This document shows, piece after piece, positions 35,438-44,294 of a stretch of 64,000 nt of DNA. Source of the DNA: OLB11 sp044234005 (GTDB taxonomy: Bacteria; Bacteroidota; Bacteroidia; Chitinophagales; Chitinophagaceae); NCBI GenBank assembly GCA_044234005.1, contig JBIIJE010000001.1, forward strand, positions 21,261-85,260. The letters are read 5' to 3'. The position numbers and the translations under genes were made by a program. Numbering within the stretch: position 1 is the first letter of the stretch; the number at the start of each line of letters is the position of its first letter. The notes beneath the pieces were generated by a model. The model was not told where the DNA came from and ran no database searches. It was given only the letters and a program-made list of their open reading frames with translations.

Positions 35438-37336
35438 CTATAGCTTCTTAAAGGTAATCGATTCCTTATAAGCTTTGTTCAATTGCTTAATAAACTTATT
35501 CCATGACTCGAATTGAGCTGGTTTTAACTCGAGTTCAGTTAAGTCTAAATATATTCTTTGTTTGCAAATTATATCTTGGCCCGATTGCGAGTAGTTGATA
35601 CTTGCACCAAATCCATCTTGTTTCAAATCAACATTTTCTGGCAAATAGGCTACCTTATAATTCTCTGGAACACTTAATTGATAAGTGATTTCATGCATAC
35701 TATTATATTGAAACGAATAGGGTATTGTTCTATTGGGTTCTTTGATATACGAGTTACTTAATGTTCTATCCATTAATACATTCACGTAAATTTCATCATC
35801 CACTTCTTTGGCAAAATCAGCAATGCTAAAATCCACGCGATAGTTTACTTCTCGATTAGGGGTTGCTTTTTCAACTACAAATTTTTCAAGTGCCGCATTG
35901 TTGCTTATGCTTTTAATGATGCCTTTTCCAAATTCTTGTCTGTCATTTTCAGAAACGTATAATAATTGGTTGGAAATATTATTCGCTAACAAGCCGGTAT
36001 ATTTAGTTTCTGTCGTTATCGTTGCTTTCGTTTTATCAAGTCTAATCTTATTTACTTCTTGAAACATGTTCTTCTCGGCCTTTACAACAGGTACCATTAC
36101 AAGTTCATATTCAGTATCGTTTTTATAAATCATCACTTGTTTTCCTTGGATATGATCAGAAGGTAAATCATAAAATCCATTAGGATCTGTTGCATCTAAA
36201 AAATACCATTTCCCATCTAAATTTACTGAAGCTATCATATGGTTATCAGTATTCTTGAGTGGAACTTCTGAATAAGTATAAGGTATTCGTCGAGTACCTA
36301 ACCAAGTTAAATAAGCAGGCACTTTGACCGCTCGCAATAATGCAAATTGCAAACTGCTCATATCTTTACAATCACCGTACCTTCTGGCACAGACTAAATC
36401 AGCTTCACGCGGAATAATCCCTTCCATGCCATTTTCAAATGCTACATAACGTATATTTTGCTTCACCCAATCATAAATTCGTATTACTTTTTCTCTATCA
36501 TTGGTGCAACCTTTCACGATTGAATCGGCCAAGGCCTGGATGCGGTCGCTTGGTTTTTTGTTTACATGTTTTATATTTTTTACATACCAATTAAATAAAT
36601 CTCGTGGGGTCTTGCTTACAGTAAATACTTTCCCTCTTGCTCTGTACTCATCAATCTTATATAATACATGGGGTGTATATGCCATTCGAGCGGGTGGGTT
36701 ATCAATTGGTTTTTGCTCTTCGATATCTTTCGCTGTCCATGTGTAAATCGTTTCATTTCGTTTTACTTCCTTCTCAAATTTAAAAGTTGTAGGTAAAATA
36801 TTTTTTTCTATCAAAGAGATTGTTACTTCTTCGGGCACGATTAATTCATACCTACGTTCTTGAACTGGCATATAAAATGAGAATGAGAAAGGATCTGTAA
36901 AATGTGCTTCTTGCGTGGATGTCGTATATTTTACATGAGCCTCCGAGCCTACTGTTAAACCCAAAAAAGTAATATTAATTTCTTTCTCATCATCATAAAA
37001 AACAGAATTACTTTTGGCATTATTCATCTTGAAATCTTTAATTTCAATCGTTTTCATTTTGCCATTCGGCTGTGGATTTTTTGTAAATACTTCTATGTCA
37101 TCCAACTTTTCAAACGATGAAATGTAAACTGAATAATCATGATAAAGAGAAATCGATTTTTCGTCATTGAATTTAAAAATGATTTCGCAGGTAGTAGTTA
37201 CTTTAGGCGTTGTGTCTTTGATGTTGATTTCGGTTCGCTGTAAATAATAAGATACAAAGGCACTTGACTTGTTGATGCTAGCAAAAGTTATAGAATTAAT
37301 TAATAAAATGAAGCAAAGTGAGATTAGGTATTTCAT
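35438..37336 (-). CDS. DUF3857/transglutaminase-like exported protein
   Basis: A 632-residue secreted protein with signal peptide MKYLISLCFILLINSITFAS. Residues about 50-215 form a DUF3857-type beta domain. A transglutaminase-like core follows with the catalytic triad C323 (RRYGDCKDMSSL), H366 (NTDNHMIASV) and D381 (WYFLDATDP). A C-terminal beta domain ends the protein. Family members are common in Bacteroidota envelopes; the substrate is not established, and protease or protein-crosslinking activity is possible. The triad is intact. It stands alone between convergent and divergent genes. Confidence 0.85.
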   Translation of the reverse strand: MKYLISLCFILLINSITFASINKSSAFVSYYLQRTEINIKDTTPKVTTTCEIIFKFNDEKSISLYHDYSVYISSFEKLDDIEVFTKNPQPNGKMKTIEIKDFKMNNAKSNSVFYDDEKEINITFLGLTVGSEAHVKYTTSTQEAHFTDPFSFSFYMPVQERRYELIVPEEVTISLIEKNILPTTFKFEKEVKRNETIYTWTAKDIEEQKPIDNPPARMAYTPHVLYKIDEYRARGKVFTVSKTPRDLFNWYVKNIKHVNKKPSDRIQALADSIVKGCTNDREKVIRIYDWVKQNIRYVAFENGMEGIIPREADLVCARRYGDCKDMSSLQFALLRAVKVPAYLTWLGTRRIPYTYSEVPLKNTDNHMIASVNLDGKWYFLDATDPNGFYDLPSDHIQGKQVMIYKNDTEYELVMVPVVKAEKNMFQEVNKIRLDKTKATITTETKYTGLLANNISNQLLYVSENDRQEFGKGIIKSISNNAALEKFVVEKATPNREVNYRVDFSIADFAKEVDDEIYVNVLMDRTLSNSYIKEPNRTIPYSFQYNSMHEITYQLSVPENYKVAYLPENVDLKQDGFGASINYSQSGQDIICKQRIYLDLTELELKPAQFESWNKFIKQLNKAYKESITFKKL

Positions 37337-37494
37337 GTGGTTTTAAAAAAATGTGTATTTACTGGAAGAATATTAAGAATTAAAATGTTTTTAAAAAAAA
37401 TAAAGCTTTCTAGCCAAACAAAATTGCAGTAAAAAGATCAATATAATAGGAAATACATCTAACAGATTTTGTTATAATAAATGTAAAACACTTA

Positions 37495-37502
37495 TACATT
37501 TG
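37495..37502 (+). promoter_or_regulatory. -7 box of acyltransferase gene
   Basis: TACATTTG followed by C is an exact TAnnTTTG match, with a TTG 23 bp upstream. It ends 8 bp before the ATG, so the mRNA leader would be almost absent. Confidence 0.6.
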
Positions 37503-37510
37503 CAAGGCAC

Positions 37511-38374
37511 ATGCTTTTCGCGCTCACTTATGCTTTCCTCTTTTGTATTTCATTGCTCCCGATGGGCATATTGTATGCATTGTCGGATGCTTTATTTTTT
37601 TTGTTGTGCCGTGTGGTAAAATACCGAGTTGCTGTTATTGATGAAAATCTGAAACTATCATTTCCAGAAAAACCTGATCATGAGCGCGAGCAGATTAAAA
37701 TCAATTATTATAAAAATTTATGCGATAGTGTAGTAGAAACTATCAAACTTATAACTATTTCAAAAAAGGAATTATCTCGACGTATGTCATGCAATTGGGA
37801 GGCTTTTGAGTTGATGACGCAACAAAATAAAAACGGGCAAGCCTATATGTCACATCAATTTAATTGGGAGTGGGCTACCGTTTTATGCAATTGGCATGCA
37901 CCACGACGTTTTACAGGTTTGTACATGCCTTTGACGAATAAAATATTCGATAAAATCTATTACAAAATCCGGAGTAGAAGTGGCACAGATTTGATTCGGG
38001 TTCAGGATTCACAAAAGGAAATGGCGCGCGTGCAACAAAGCAAAATTTTATGGGGTTTCATTGCTGATCAAAATCCAAGTGATCCGAAAAGAGTCTCTTG
38101 GAATTTATTTCTTAATAGACAAACCGCTTTTTTCAAAGGACCTGAGTTTATTGCCCGACGGTATAATAACTTGGTCTATTTTGGCGAAATTATCAAAACA
38201 AAAAGAGGCTATTACCATATTGAAATGAAACTGGCGTTTAATAATCCTCAGGATACAAAAGAAGGTGAAATCACCGAAGCTTATGTACGATACCTAGAGG
38301 ATAGTATCAAACGCCGGCCAGAAAATTGGGTTTGGTCGCATCGAAGGTGGAAACATAAACATCCCGTTGAATAA
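37511..38374 (+). CDS. LpxL/HtrB-family lipid A acyltransferase
   Basis: A 287-residue inner-membrane-associated acyltransferase of the LPLAT superfamily, which adds a secondary acyl chain to lipid A or a related lipid. It has an N-terminal membrane helix (FALTYAFLFCISLLPMGIL). The catalytic H-x4-E motif is H115 and E120 in SHQFNWEW, and GFIADQNPSDPKR and AFFKGPEFIARRYNN match the family's later blocks. PENWVWSHRRWKHK is the characteristic C-terminal motif. The length is near the E. coli enzyme. The nearby Kdo genes show that LPS is made, which fits. Confidence 0.92.
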   Translation: MLFALTYAFLFCISLLPMGILYALSDALFFLLCRVVKYRVAVIDENLKLSFPEKPDHEREQIKINYYKNLCDSVVETIKLITISKKELSRRMSCNWEAFELMTQQNKNGQAYMSHQFNWEWATVLCNWHAPRRFTGLYMPLTNKIFDKIYYKIRSRSGTDLIRVQDSQKEMARVQQSKILWGFIADQNPSDPKRVSWNLFLNRQTAFFKGPEFIARRYNNLVYFGEIIKTKRGYYHIEMKLAFNNPQDTKEGEITEAYVRYLEDSIKRRPENWVWSHRRWKHKHPVE

Positions 38375-38624
38375 TTCTATTTTAAATATTCTCGACTGAA
38401 ATTTTATTCCATCTACCCAGCTTCGCGGACCAAATATTTTTATTAGTTGCAATGGGTAGAGCAAATTTGCTTTCTTATTTTGTTAACATTAATACTAATA
38501 GTGTTAAAATTTTCTATAACTTTATTATTGCGGCAAATTAATTATAGACAAAATCGATAAATTTGAATTTCTTACTAGTCATTTAGCTACTCATAGCTTT
38601 TGCTGGTTTTAAACATCTACAAAC

Positions 38625-39194
38625 ATGAAAATTGGACTCTATTTTGGCAGCTTTAATCCTATACATATCGGGCATCTTATTATTGCGAATCATATATTGA
38701 ATAATTGTGATGTGGATCGAGTTTGGTTTATTGTATCACCGCAGAACCCTTTGAAAGAAACTTCAAGTTTGCTGAATGAAAAGAGCAGATTCTATCTGAC
38801 TCAATTGGCTGTAGAAAAACAACCAAAATTCAAAGCGAGTAATATTGAGTTTTCTTTACCTCGCCCTTCTTATACAATAGATACAATGACTCACTTATCT
38901 GAAAAATATCCACAACACAATTTTTCAATCATTATGGGTGGTGATAGTTTTCAGAATTTGCCTAAATGGAAAAACTATAAAAAACTTTTGCAAGATTATA
39001 AAATTATTATCTACAATCGACCAGGGTTTCTGATTGATAAAAGCCTCAGTAACAATATTGAAATTTTAAATGCGCCGCTGTTAGATATTACCTCGACCTA
39101 TATTCGAAATGCAATTAAAGAAAAAAAATCAATAAAGTATTTAGTACTGGAAGAAGTAGAGGAGGAAATTTACAAAAGTGCTTATTATCGATAA
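38625..39194 (+). CDS. nadD: Nicotinate-nucleotide adenylyltransferase
   Basis: It adenylates nicotinate mononucleotide to form deamido-NAD. The 189-residue nucleotidyltransferase has the ATP-binding motif GSFNPIHIGH (8-17), IMGGDSFQNLPKWKNYKKLL, and the C-terminal ISSTYIRNAIKEKK-type block read here as ITSTYIRNAIKEKK, which binds phosphates. The N- and C-terminal motifs are complete and the length is normal. It stands alone on the plus strand, 250 bp after the acyltransferase. Confidence 0.95.
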   Translation: MKIGLYFGSFNPIHIGHLIIANHILNNCDVDRVWFIVSPQNPLKETSSLLNEKSRFYLTQLAVEKQPKFKASNIEFSLPRPSYTIDTMTHLSEKYPQHNFSIIMGGDSFQNLPKWKNYKKLLQDYKIIIYNRPGFLIDKSLSNNIEILNAPLLDITSTYIRNAIKEKKSIKYLVLEEVEEEIYKSAYYR

Positions 39195-39274
39195 TCATTG
39201 AATTCATACTTTAGGAACTGAAGATGATAACAATCTTAGATTTAACACAGATTCTCATATTGATTTTTAGCATT

Positions 39275-40087
39275 TTATTTCTTTTTCTTGCTGCTTGAAT
39301 TGGGTTTTACATATTGCGTGTTTTCAGGAAATTCGGTAAATCTAGGTGCTTTTCTAGTTTTGTCCAACATCCAGACATTCACCGGCAGTTCGTTACTTCT
39401 ATGTGGAAGGCTTTTTTCGCGTTGTTGAATATAGAGGCTATCAACCTTAGAATTACTGTGTGTTTCATGCACTATATCATCTACTTGATAAGCAACAATT
39501 TTCTCTATTTTTCTTGTCTCCATATTGAAATAAGTCCAATTGCCATGCCTAACACTACCCATTTCTGTCGCAATCACCACAGGTTTTTCAATACCTGTAA
39601 TAGGGTCTTCTACCAAAATGGTATCTAAAAGTTGTGTTGCCTTTAAGGCCAAAAAATTCCCTATACAAAACAATCTACCTTGCTCGTAATACTTTGCTTC
39701 GCCGTCTTTATTCCCAGATTTATATATCTCTTCGGCTGTCAAATCGCCGTTTAATGTATAGGTTTGCCATTTTCCTACTTTTTTATTGTCTAAATAAGTG
39801 CCATACTCCATCAAACCTTCCTCGCCATAGCGCGGCGGGATCGTTATGAGCCATTTTCCTTGCCTTCTATTTTTACCATCCAATTTATTAATTGTATCCC
39901 CATTATCCATGATTTCATAAGATAGTAGCTCTAATTTTTGGGTCAAAATATGACTTGCAACGGCAGGGTTTGTTTTAGGTTGTGGTTTCTTTTTTTGCGC
40001 ATTGGCTATTAATCCTTGAATTGACAAGAGTATAACGAGCAAACAATGTTTCTTAACAATTAGCTTCACTTTACAATAATACATCAA
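39275..40087 (-). CDS. Secreted MORN/YwqK-like repeat protein
   Basis: A 270-residue protein with a signal peptide (VKKHCLLVILLSIQGLIANA). Its centre carries antitoxin-YwqK/MORN-type repeats: YGTYLDNKKVGKWQTYTLNG and YKSGNKDGEAKYYEQGRLFC, and a degenerate copy at VRHGNWTYFNMETRK. The C-terminus is basic and lysine-rich. Such repeats occur in secreted or envelope proteins of unknown function in this phylum. It is divergent from the Asp-box protein with only about 70 bp between start codons, so a shared regulatory region is likely. Confidence 0.65.
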   Translation of the reverse strand: MMYYCKVKLIVKKHCLLVILLSIQGLIANAQKKKPQPKTNPAVASHILTQKLELLSYEIMDNGDTINKLDGKNRRQGKWLITIPPRYGEEGLMEYGTYLDNKKVGKWQTYTLNGDLTAEEIYKSGNKDGEAKYYEQGRLFCIGNFLALKATQLLDTILVEDPITGIEKPVVIATEMGSVRHGNWTYFNMETRKIEKIVAYQVDDIVHETHSNSKVDSLYIQQREKSLPHRSNELPVNVWMLDKTRKAPRFTEFPENTQYVKPNSSSKKKK

Positions 40088-40158
40088 TTTGCTATTTTGA
40101 CCGAAACTTGTCTATTCAGCTGCTAGGACTTATTTTAGCCCAAAGAACTTTCTCCCCT

Positions 40159-42993
40159 ATGTTTAAAAAAATCAACACTCTTTTCTTCTTATACTTCTTT
40201 GCTATGCAAGCTCTTGCTCAAACCTCTTCTTCGCTTCGAATGACATCATTTGAAAAAATGCGAAATGAAAAATCGCTGCTTGATGGTATCCCATTCCGCA
40301 ACATAGGGCCTAGTATTATGAGCGGCAGGGTAACAGACGTAGAAGTAAATCCAAATGATGCCACCGAATTTTATGTAGCCTATGCGAGTGGTGGTGTATG
40401 GCATACTAATAATAATGGCCAATCTTTTACCCCTATTTTCGATAGAGAGGCAACGCTCACCGTTGGGGATATGGCAATGGATTGGAAGCATCACACCCTT
40501 TGGGTTGGTACTGGGGAAGTCAATTCTTCACGTTCATCTTATGCAGGAACTGGTATTTATAAAACAACTGATACTGGGAAAACTTGGACACATTATGGAT
40601 TGATGGAAAGTCATCATATTGGAAGAATTGTTTTGCATCCCACTAATCCGCAAATGGCATGGGTAGCTGTTTTAGGCCATTTATATACACCTAATGCTGA
40701 GCGCGGAATTTTTACAACAAAAGATGGAGGAGCCACTTGGCAACATACATTATCAATCAATGATACTACTGGCTGTGTTGATTTAATAATGCATCCCACT
40801 AACTCCAATATTTTATACGCAAGCTCTTGGACTCGTACTCGTCAAGCTTGGAATTTTTCGGGGGCAGGAGAAGGAAGTGGTATTTATCAAAGTATAAATG
40901 GCGGTAGCACTTGGCAATTACTCACGAATGAAAAAAGCGGGTTTCCAATTGGTAAAGGAGTGGGCAGAATTGGATTAAGCATTAGTGCGACGAACCCCAA
41001 CACGTTGTATGCATTTCTAGATAATAATTTTTTACAAGAAAAAAATAAGAATGCAGTAATCAAGACATTGAAACCCAAAGACTTTTTAACTATGACCAAA
41101 GAACATTTTTTAAAGATAGAAAATGCGTCTCTGAATGAATATTTAAAAAACAATGGTTATCCGGAAAAATATTCCGCTGACAACCTGAAAGCAAGCATAC
41201 AAAAAAATGAATTTAGTGTAAAAGATATAGGCGATTGGAAGCTTGGTGATGCAGATAATAATTTGTTCGATACAGATGTAATTGGGGCAGAACTATATCG
41301 CAGTAATGACGGTGGATCTACATGGTTCAAAACACATAAAGAGTTATTAAATGGAGTTGTATTTACATATGGGTATTATTTTGGAACAATTAGTGTATCT
41401 CCTCAAAATCCTGATAAAGTAATTGCAGCAGGTTATGCGATAGTGGCTAGCGAGGATGGTGGTAAAACGTTTGCTGATATTGGTGGTGAAAATTGCCATC
41501 CTGACTATCATCGTATTTGGATAAATCCCCAAAATGATAAACATATGATAACTGCAAATGATGGCGGTATAAATATCACTTACGATGCTGGTAAACATTG
41601 GTTTAAAGCGAATAGCCCAGCTGTTGGACAATTTTATACAGTTCAAGTCGATAATGCCAAACCTTACAATGTGTATGGAGGTTTACAAGACAATGGAACT
41701 TGGACTGCTGCTAGCCAAACTATCGACAACAGTGCTTGGCATCAAAGTGGAATTAATGCGTTTAAAAACATTGGTGATGGTGATGGGATGCAAGTACAAG
41801 TAGATACACGCGATAATGAAACTGTTTATGTTGGTTATCAATTTGGGAATTATTTCAAAATCAATAAAAATAATTTATCGGCTAGCTTTATAAAACCCGT
41901 GAATGATATAGGCGAGAAAAATTATCGATTTAATTGGCAAACGCCAATCTTATTGAGTCCACACAACCAAGATATATTTTATATCGGATCCAATTGTTTT
42001 CATCGCTCAATGTCGAAGGGTGAAAATTTAAAGACATTGGGTGGAGATTTGACTCAATCAAAAAACAAAGGGAATGTTCCATTTGGAACGCTCACAAGTA
42101 TTACAGAAAGCCCATTGCGATTTGGACTGTTATATGCGGGTGCAGATGATGGCGCATTGCAAATTTCTAAAGATTTAGGTTATTCTTGGTGTAAAATAAA
42201 TCAAAACTTACCTAATGATAGATGGGTAACAAGAGTAATGGCAAGTCAACATGTTGAGGAAAGAGTTTATGCCACATTCAATGGATTGCGAAATGATGAT
42301 TTCGCACCCTATGTGTATGTGAGTGATAATTATGGTAAAACATGGCAATCTATTGCTGAAGGCTTGCCACACGAACCCATTAATGTTATTAAAGAAGACC
42401 CTAAAAACCCAGATATTTTATATGTGGGTACCGACAATGGCTTATATGTAAGCTATAATAGAAAAGAGTTCATTCCGTGGGTAAGCAACTTACCTCGCGT
42501 TGCCATTCATGATATTGCCATTCAAGCACGTGATAATGAAATTGTTTTGGGCACACATGGTAGGTCTATTTACATTGCTTCTCTCAAGCTGCTACAAGCT
42601 TTGCCAGATATTAAACACAAACGTTTGCACATGTTTGAATTAGACACTATTTCGTATTATGGTAAATTAGGTAGTAAACCTGCTGTTTATGAAAAAGCAA
42701 ATACCATAAATTTAAACATACCATTTTATTGTAAAAACGATAATGAAAAGCTAACTATTTCCATTACGAATACTAAAACAAAAAGACCCGCTCACTCTTA
42801 TCAAATTCAAGCCATTAAAGGGTTTAACACTTCAAAGTATGATGGGGCTATTGCTTTCAATACTACCAATACCAAAGCACAAATCGCAGATGACGGCAAG
42901 TATTATTTACAACCCGGAACATATCAAGTAAAAATTAGTAGTTCAGATGGATTCAACGAAATAAAAACCTTTGTACTTAAAGAAAATGAATAA
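40159..42993 (+). CDS. Secreted Asp-box (BNR/sortilin-like) beta-propeller protein
   Basis: A 944-residue secreted protein with signal peptide MFKKINTLFFLYFFAMQALA. It carries many Asp-box repeats (S/T-x-D/N-x-G-x-T-W/F): TTDTGKTWTH, TKDGGATWQH, SINGGSTWQL, SNDGGSTWFK, SEDGGKTFAD, SDNYGKTWQS. The repeat pattern and length fit the VPS10/sortilin-like 10-bladed propellers annotated as glycosyl hydrolases in Bacteroidota. The C-terminal 120 residues are a separate beta domain. I see no sialidase RIP/arginine triad, so sialidase activity is not supported. A TTG 17 codons upstream is open, but the ATG at 40159 begins the signal peptide. Confidence 0.8.
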   Translation: MFKKINTLFFLYFFAMQALAQTSSSLRMTSFEKMRNEKSLLDGIPFRNIGPSIMSGRVTDVEVNPNDATEFYVAYASGGVWHTNNNGQSFTPIFDREATLTVGDMAMDWKHHTLWVGTGEVNSSRSSYAGTGIYKTTDTGKTWTHYGLMESHHIGRIVLHPTNPQMAWVAVLGHLYTPNAERGIFTTKDGGATWQHTLSINDTTGCVDLIMHPTNSNILYASSWTRTRQAWNFSGAGEGSGIYQSINGGSTWQLLTNEKSGFPIGKGVGRIGLSISATNPNTLYAFLDNNFLQEKNKNAVIKTLKPKDFLTMTKEHFLKIENASLNEYLKNNGYPEKYSADNLKASIQKNEFSVKDIGDWKLGDADNNLFDTDVIGAELYRSNDGGSTWFKTHKELLNGVVFTYGYYFGTISVSPQNPDKVIAAGYAIVASEDGGKTFADIGGENCHPDYHRIWINPQNDKHMITANDGGINITYDAGKHWFKANSPAVGQFYTVQVDNAKPYNVYGGLQDNGTWTAASQTIDNSAWHQSGINAFKNIGDGDGMQVQVDTRDNETVYVGYQFGNYFKINKNNLSASFIKPVNDIGEKNYRFNWQTPILLSPHNQDIFYIGSNCFHRSMSKGENLKTLGGDLTQSKNKGNVPFGTLTSITESPLRFGLLYAGADDGALQISKDLGYSWCKINQNLPNDRWVTRVMASQHVEERVYATFNGLRNDDFAPYVYVSDNYGKTWQSIAEGLPHEPINVIKEDPKNPDILYVGTDNGLYVSYNRKEFIPWVSNLPRVAIHDIAIQARDNEIVLGTHGRSIYIASLKLLQALPDIKHKRLHMFELDTISYYGKLGSKPAVYEKANTINLNIPFYCKNDNEKLTISITNTKTKRPAHSYQIQAIKGFNTSKYDGAIAFNTTNTKAQIADDGKYYLQPGTYQVKISSSDGFNEIKTFVLKENE

Positions 42994-43082
42994 TTTGAAA
43001 ACGATGATAAGCCTAAATAGCCTTTAAAGAAGAACATTCACATTTGAGTAATCTTCTTGCTAATCTTAAAATCTATTCTCAT

Positions 43083-43511
43083 TTACTTTGTCGATTCGCT
43101 TTTGGTTGAATCCATTTCAGCAAGCTTTGCCTTTTCTAAATTTTGTTTCTCTTCGTAAGCTTTCTTTTTCTTCTCTCGCTTTTCTCGCTGAAAGTCATCA
43201 AACATCAAAAATTGTTGTTTGCTTAATACTTTACGCAACTCGCTGTCACGCTGCTTGTAAATAGCAATCGAGCCATTTCGTTTTGAAAGGGGATCAGGAT
43301 TACTAGCATACAAAGAATCAAATTGACGTGATACGCGCAAATTAATATCAAATACCAACGGAATCTGAACAGAATCTAATTTAACTGTTTCAACTAATTC
43401 ATTTGTATAATACGTTGCTTTCTCTTCTAAGGTTCTCTTCTTAAAATTCTGGGCGCTCACATGAGTACATACAATAATGCATATTGCTAAAATAAAGTAG
43501 GTAGTTTTCAT
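43083..43511 (-). CDS. Small exported Spy/CpxP-like charged protein
   Basis: A 142-residue protein with signal peptide MKTTYFILAICIIVCTHVSA followed by a highly charged helical body (EEKATYYTNELVETVKLDS; RDSELRKVLSKQQFLMFDDF; REKREKKKKAYEEK). The pattern, in which 'the last half ends in a rate-limiting L-x-x-x-Q-F/Y helix and lysine-rich tail', is like Bacteroidota Spy/LTXXQ-type periplasmic proteins. A chaperone-like role is only a suggestion. It lies 24 bp after the DUF937-like gene on the same strand. Confidence 0.55.
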   Translation of the reverse strand: MKTTYFILAICIIVCTHVSAQNFKKRTLEEKATYYTNELVETVKLDSVQIPLVFDINLRVSRQFDSLYASNPDPLSKRNGSIAIYKQRDSELRKVLSKQQFLMFDDFQREKREKKKKAYEEKQNLEKAKLAEMDSTKSESTK

Positions 43512-43535
43512 AAATTTATCGAATTGAGAGAAGAA

Positions 43536-44198
43536 TTATCCGCCTATTAAACCTTTCAACATATGGAGCATACCTCCGCCGCTTTGTTGCTGTTGAGGTT
43601 GTTGTTGTTGTTGTACACCACTGGCTGCTTTGGAAACCATGCCTATTATATCATCTAAGCCCATTTTGCCATCATTGTTCGCATCTAAACCACCGCTTGT
43701 TATTGACTTTAAAATACCACCAAAGTCTACACCACTTCCACTTGGCGCTTGCGGTTGCTGCGTACCAGGAAACTGAACAGGACTTCCTTGCTGTGTGGAT
43801 CCACCTGTTAAAGCACCGATAATTCCGTTGATATCAAAATTTTTATTAGTTGGGTCATTTGTTTTACCAACAACGGATGCTAATACTTTGGGTATCAATG
43901 ATGCTGCAATTGAAGTTGCTGCAGGGCTATCAATGCCAAATTTTTTCATTAAACCACCCACCATATTATTTACGATGCCACCAACAATAGGATTATTTGT
44001 GCTTGGCGCGCTGCTTCCCGTGAACATTCCTAAAACATCTTTCAAACCTCCATTGGCTAATGCTCCTTGCAAACCATTAAAAATTGACTCAGTAGCCAGA
44101 CCAACTGCCTGATTATTATGATCATTAGGTATTACAGGATTGCTAATTATCTCATGTTCTGATTCTTGTTGAATCAAATTAAATAACTGCTCTAACAT
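43536..44198 (-). CDS. DUF937-like protein with EF-hand-like motif
   Basis: A 220-residue, glycine/alanine-rich protein without a signal peptide. MLEQLFNLIQQESEHEI and the GLQGALANGGLKDVLGMF and SIAASLIPKVLASVVGK segments resemble the DUF937/YidB-like helical family. DANNDGKMGLDDI near residue 175 is an EF-hand-like calcium loop, and a glutamine-rich run (QQQQQPQQQQ) precedes the C-terminus. Function unknown. It is 24 bp upstream of the Spy-like gene in the direction of transcription. Confidence 0.6.
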   Translation of the reverse strand: MLEQLFNLIQQESEHEIISNPVIPNDHNNQAVGLATESIFNGLQGALANGGLKDVLGMFTGSSAPSTNNPIVGGIVNNMVGGLMKKFGIDSPAATSIAASLIPKVLASVVGKTNDPTNKNFDINGIIGALTGGSTQQGSPVQFPGTQQPQAPSGSGVDFGGILKSITSGGLDANNDGKMGLDDIIGMVSKAASGVQQQQQPQQQQSGGGMLHMLKGLIGG

Positions 44199-44294
44199 TG
44201 CATATTTTTTTATTGTGAAGGATAAAAGTAATACGAATTATGAAACAAAGCACAGTTCGTTAACTAAAGTTAACCACAGCAAAGAACCTCGAGA

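Noticed and set aside
40108..40158. TTG start 17 codons upstream of the Asp-box gene
   Set aside because: The ATG at 40159 begins a standard signal peptide, and the extension would bury it.
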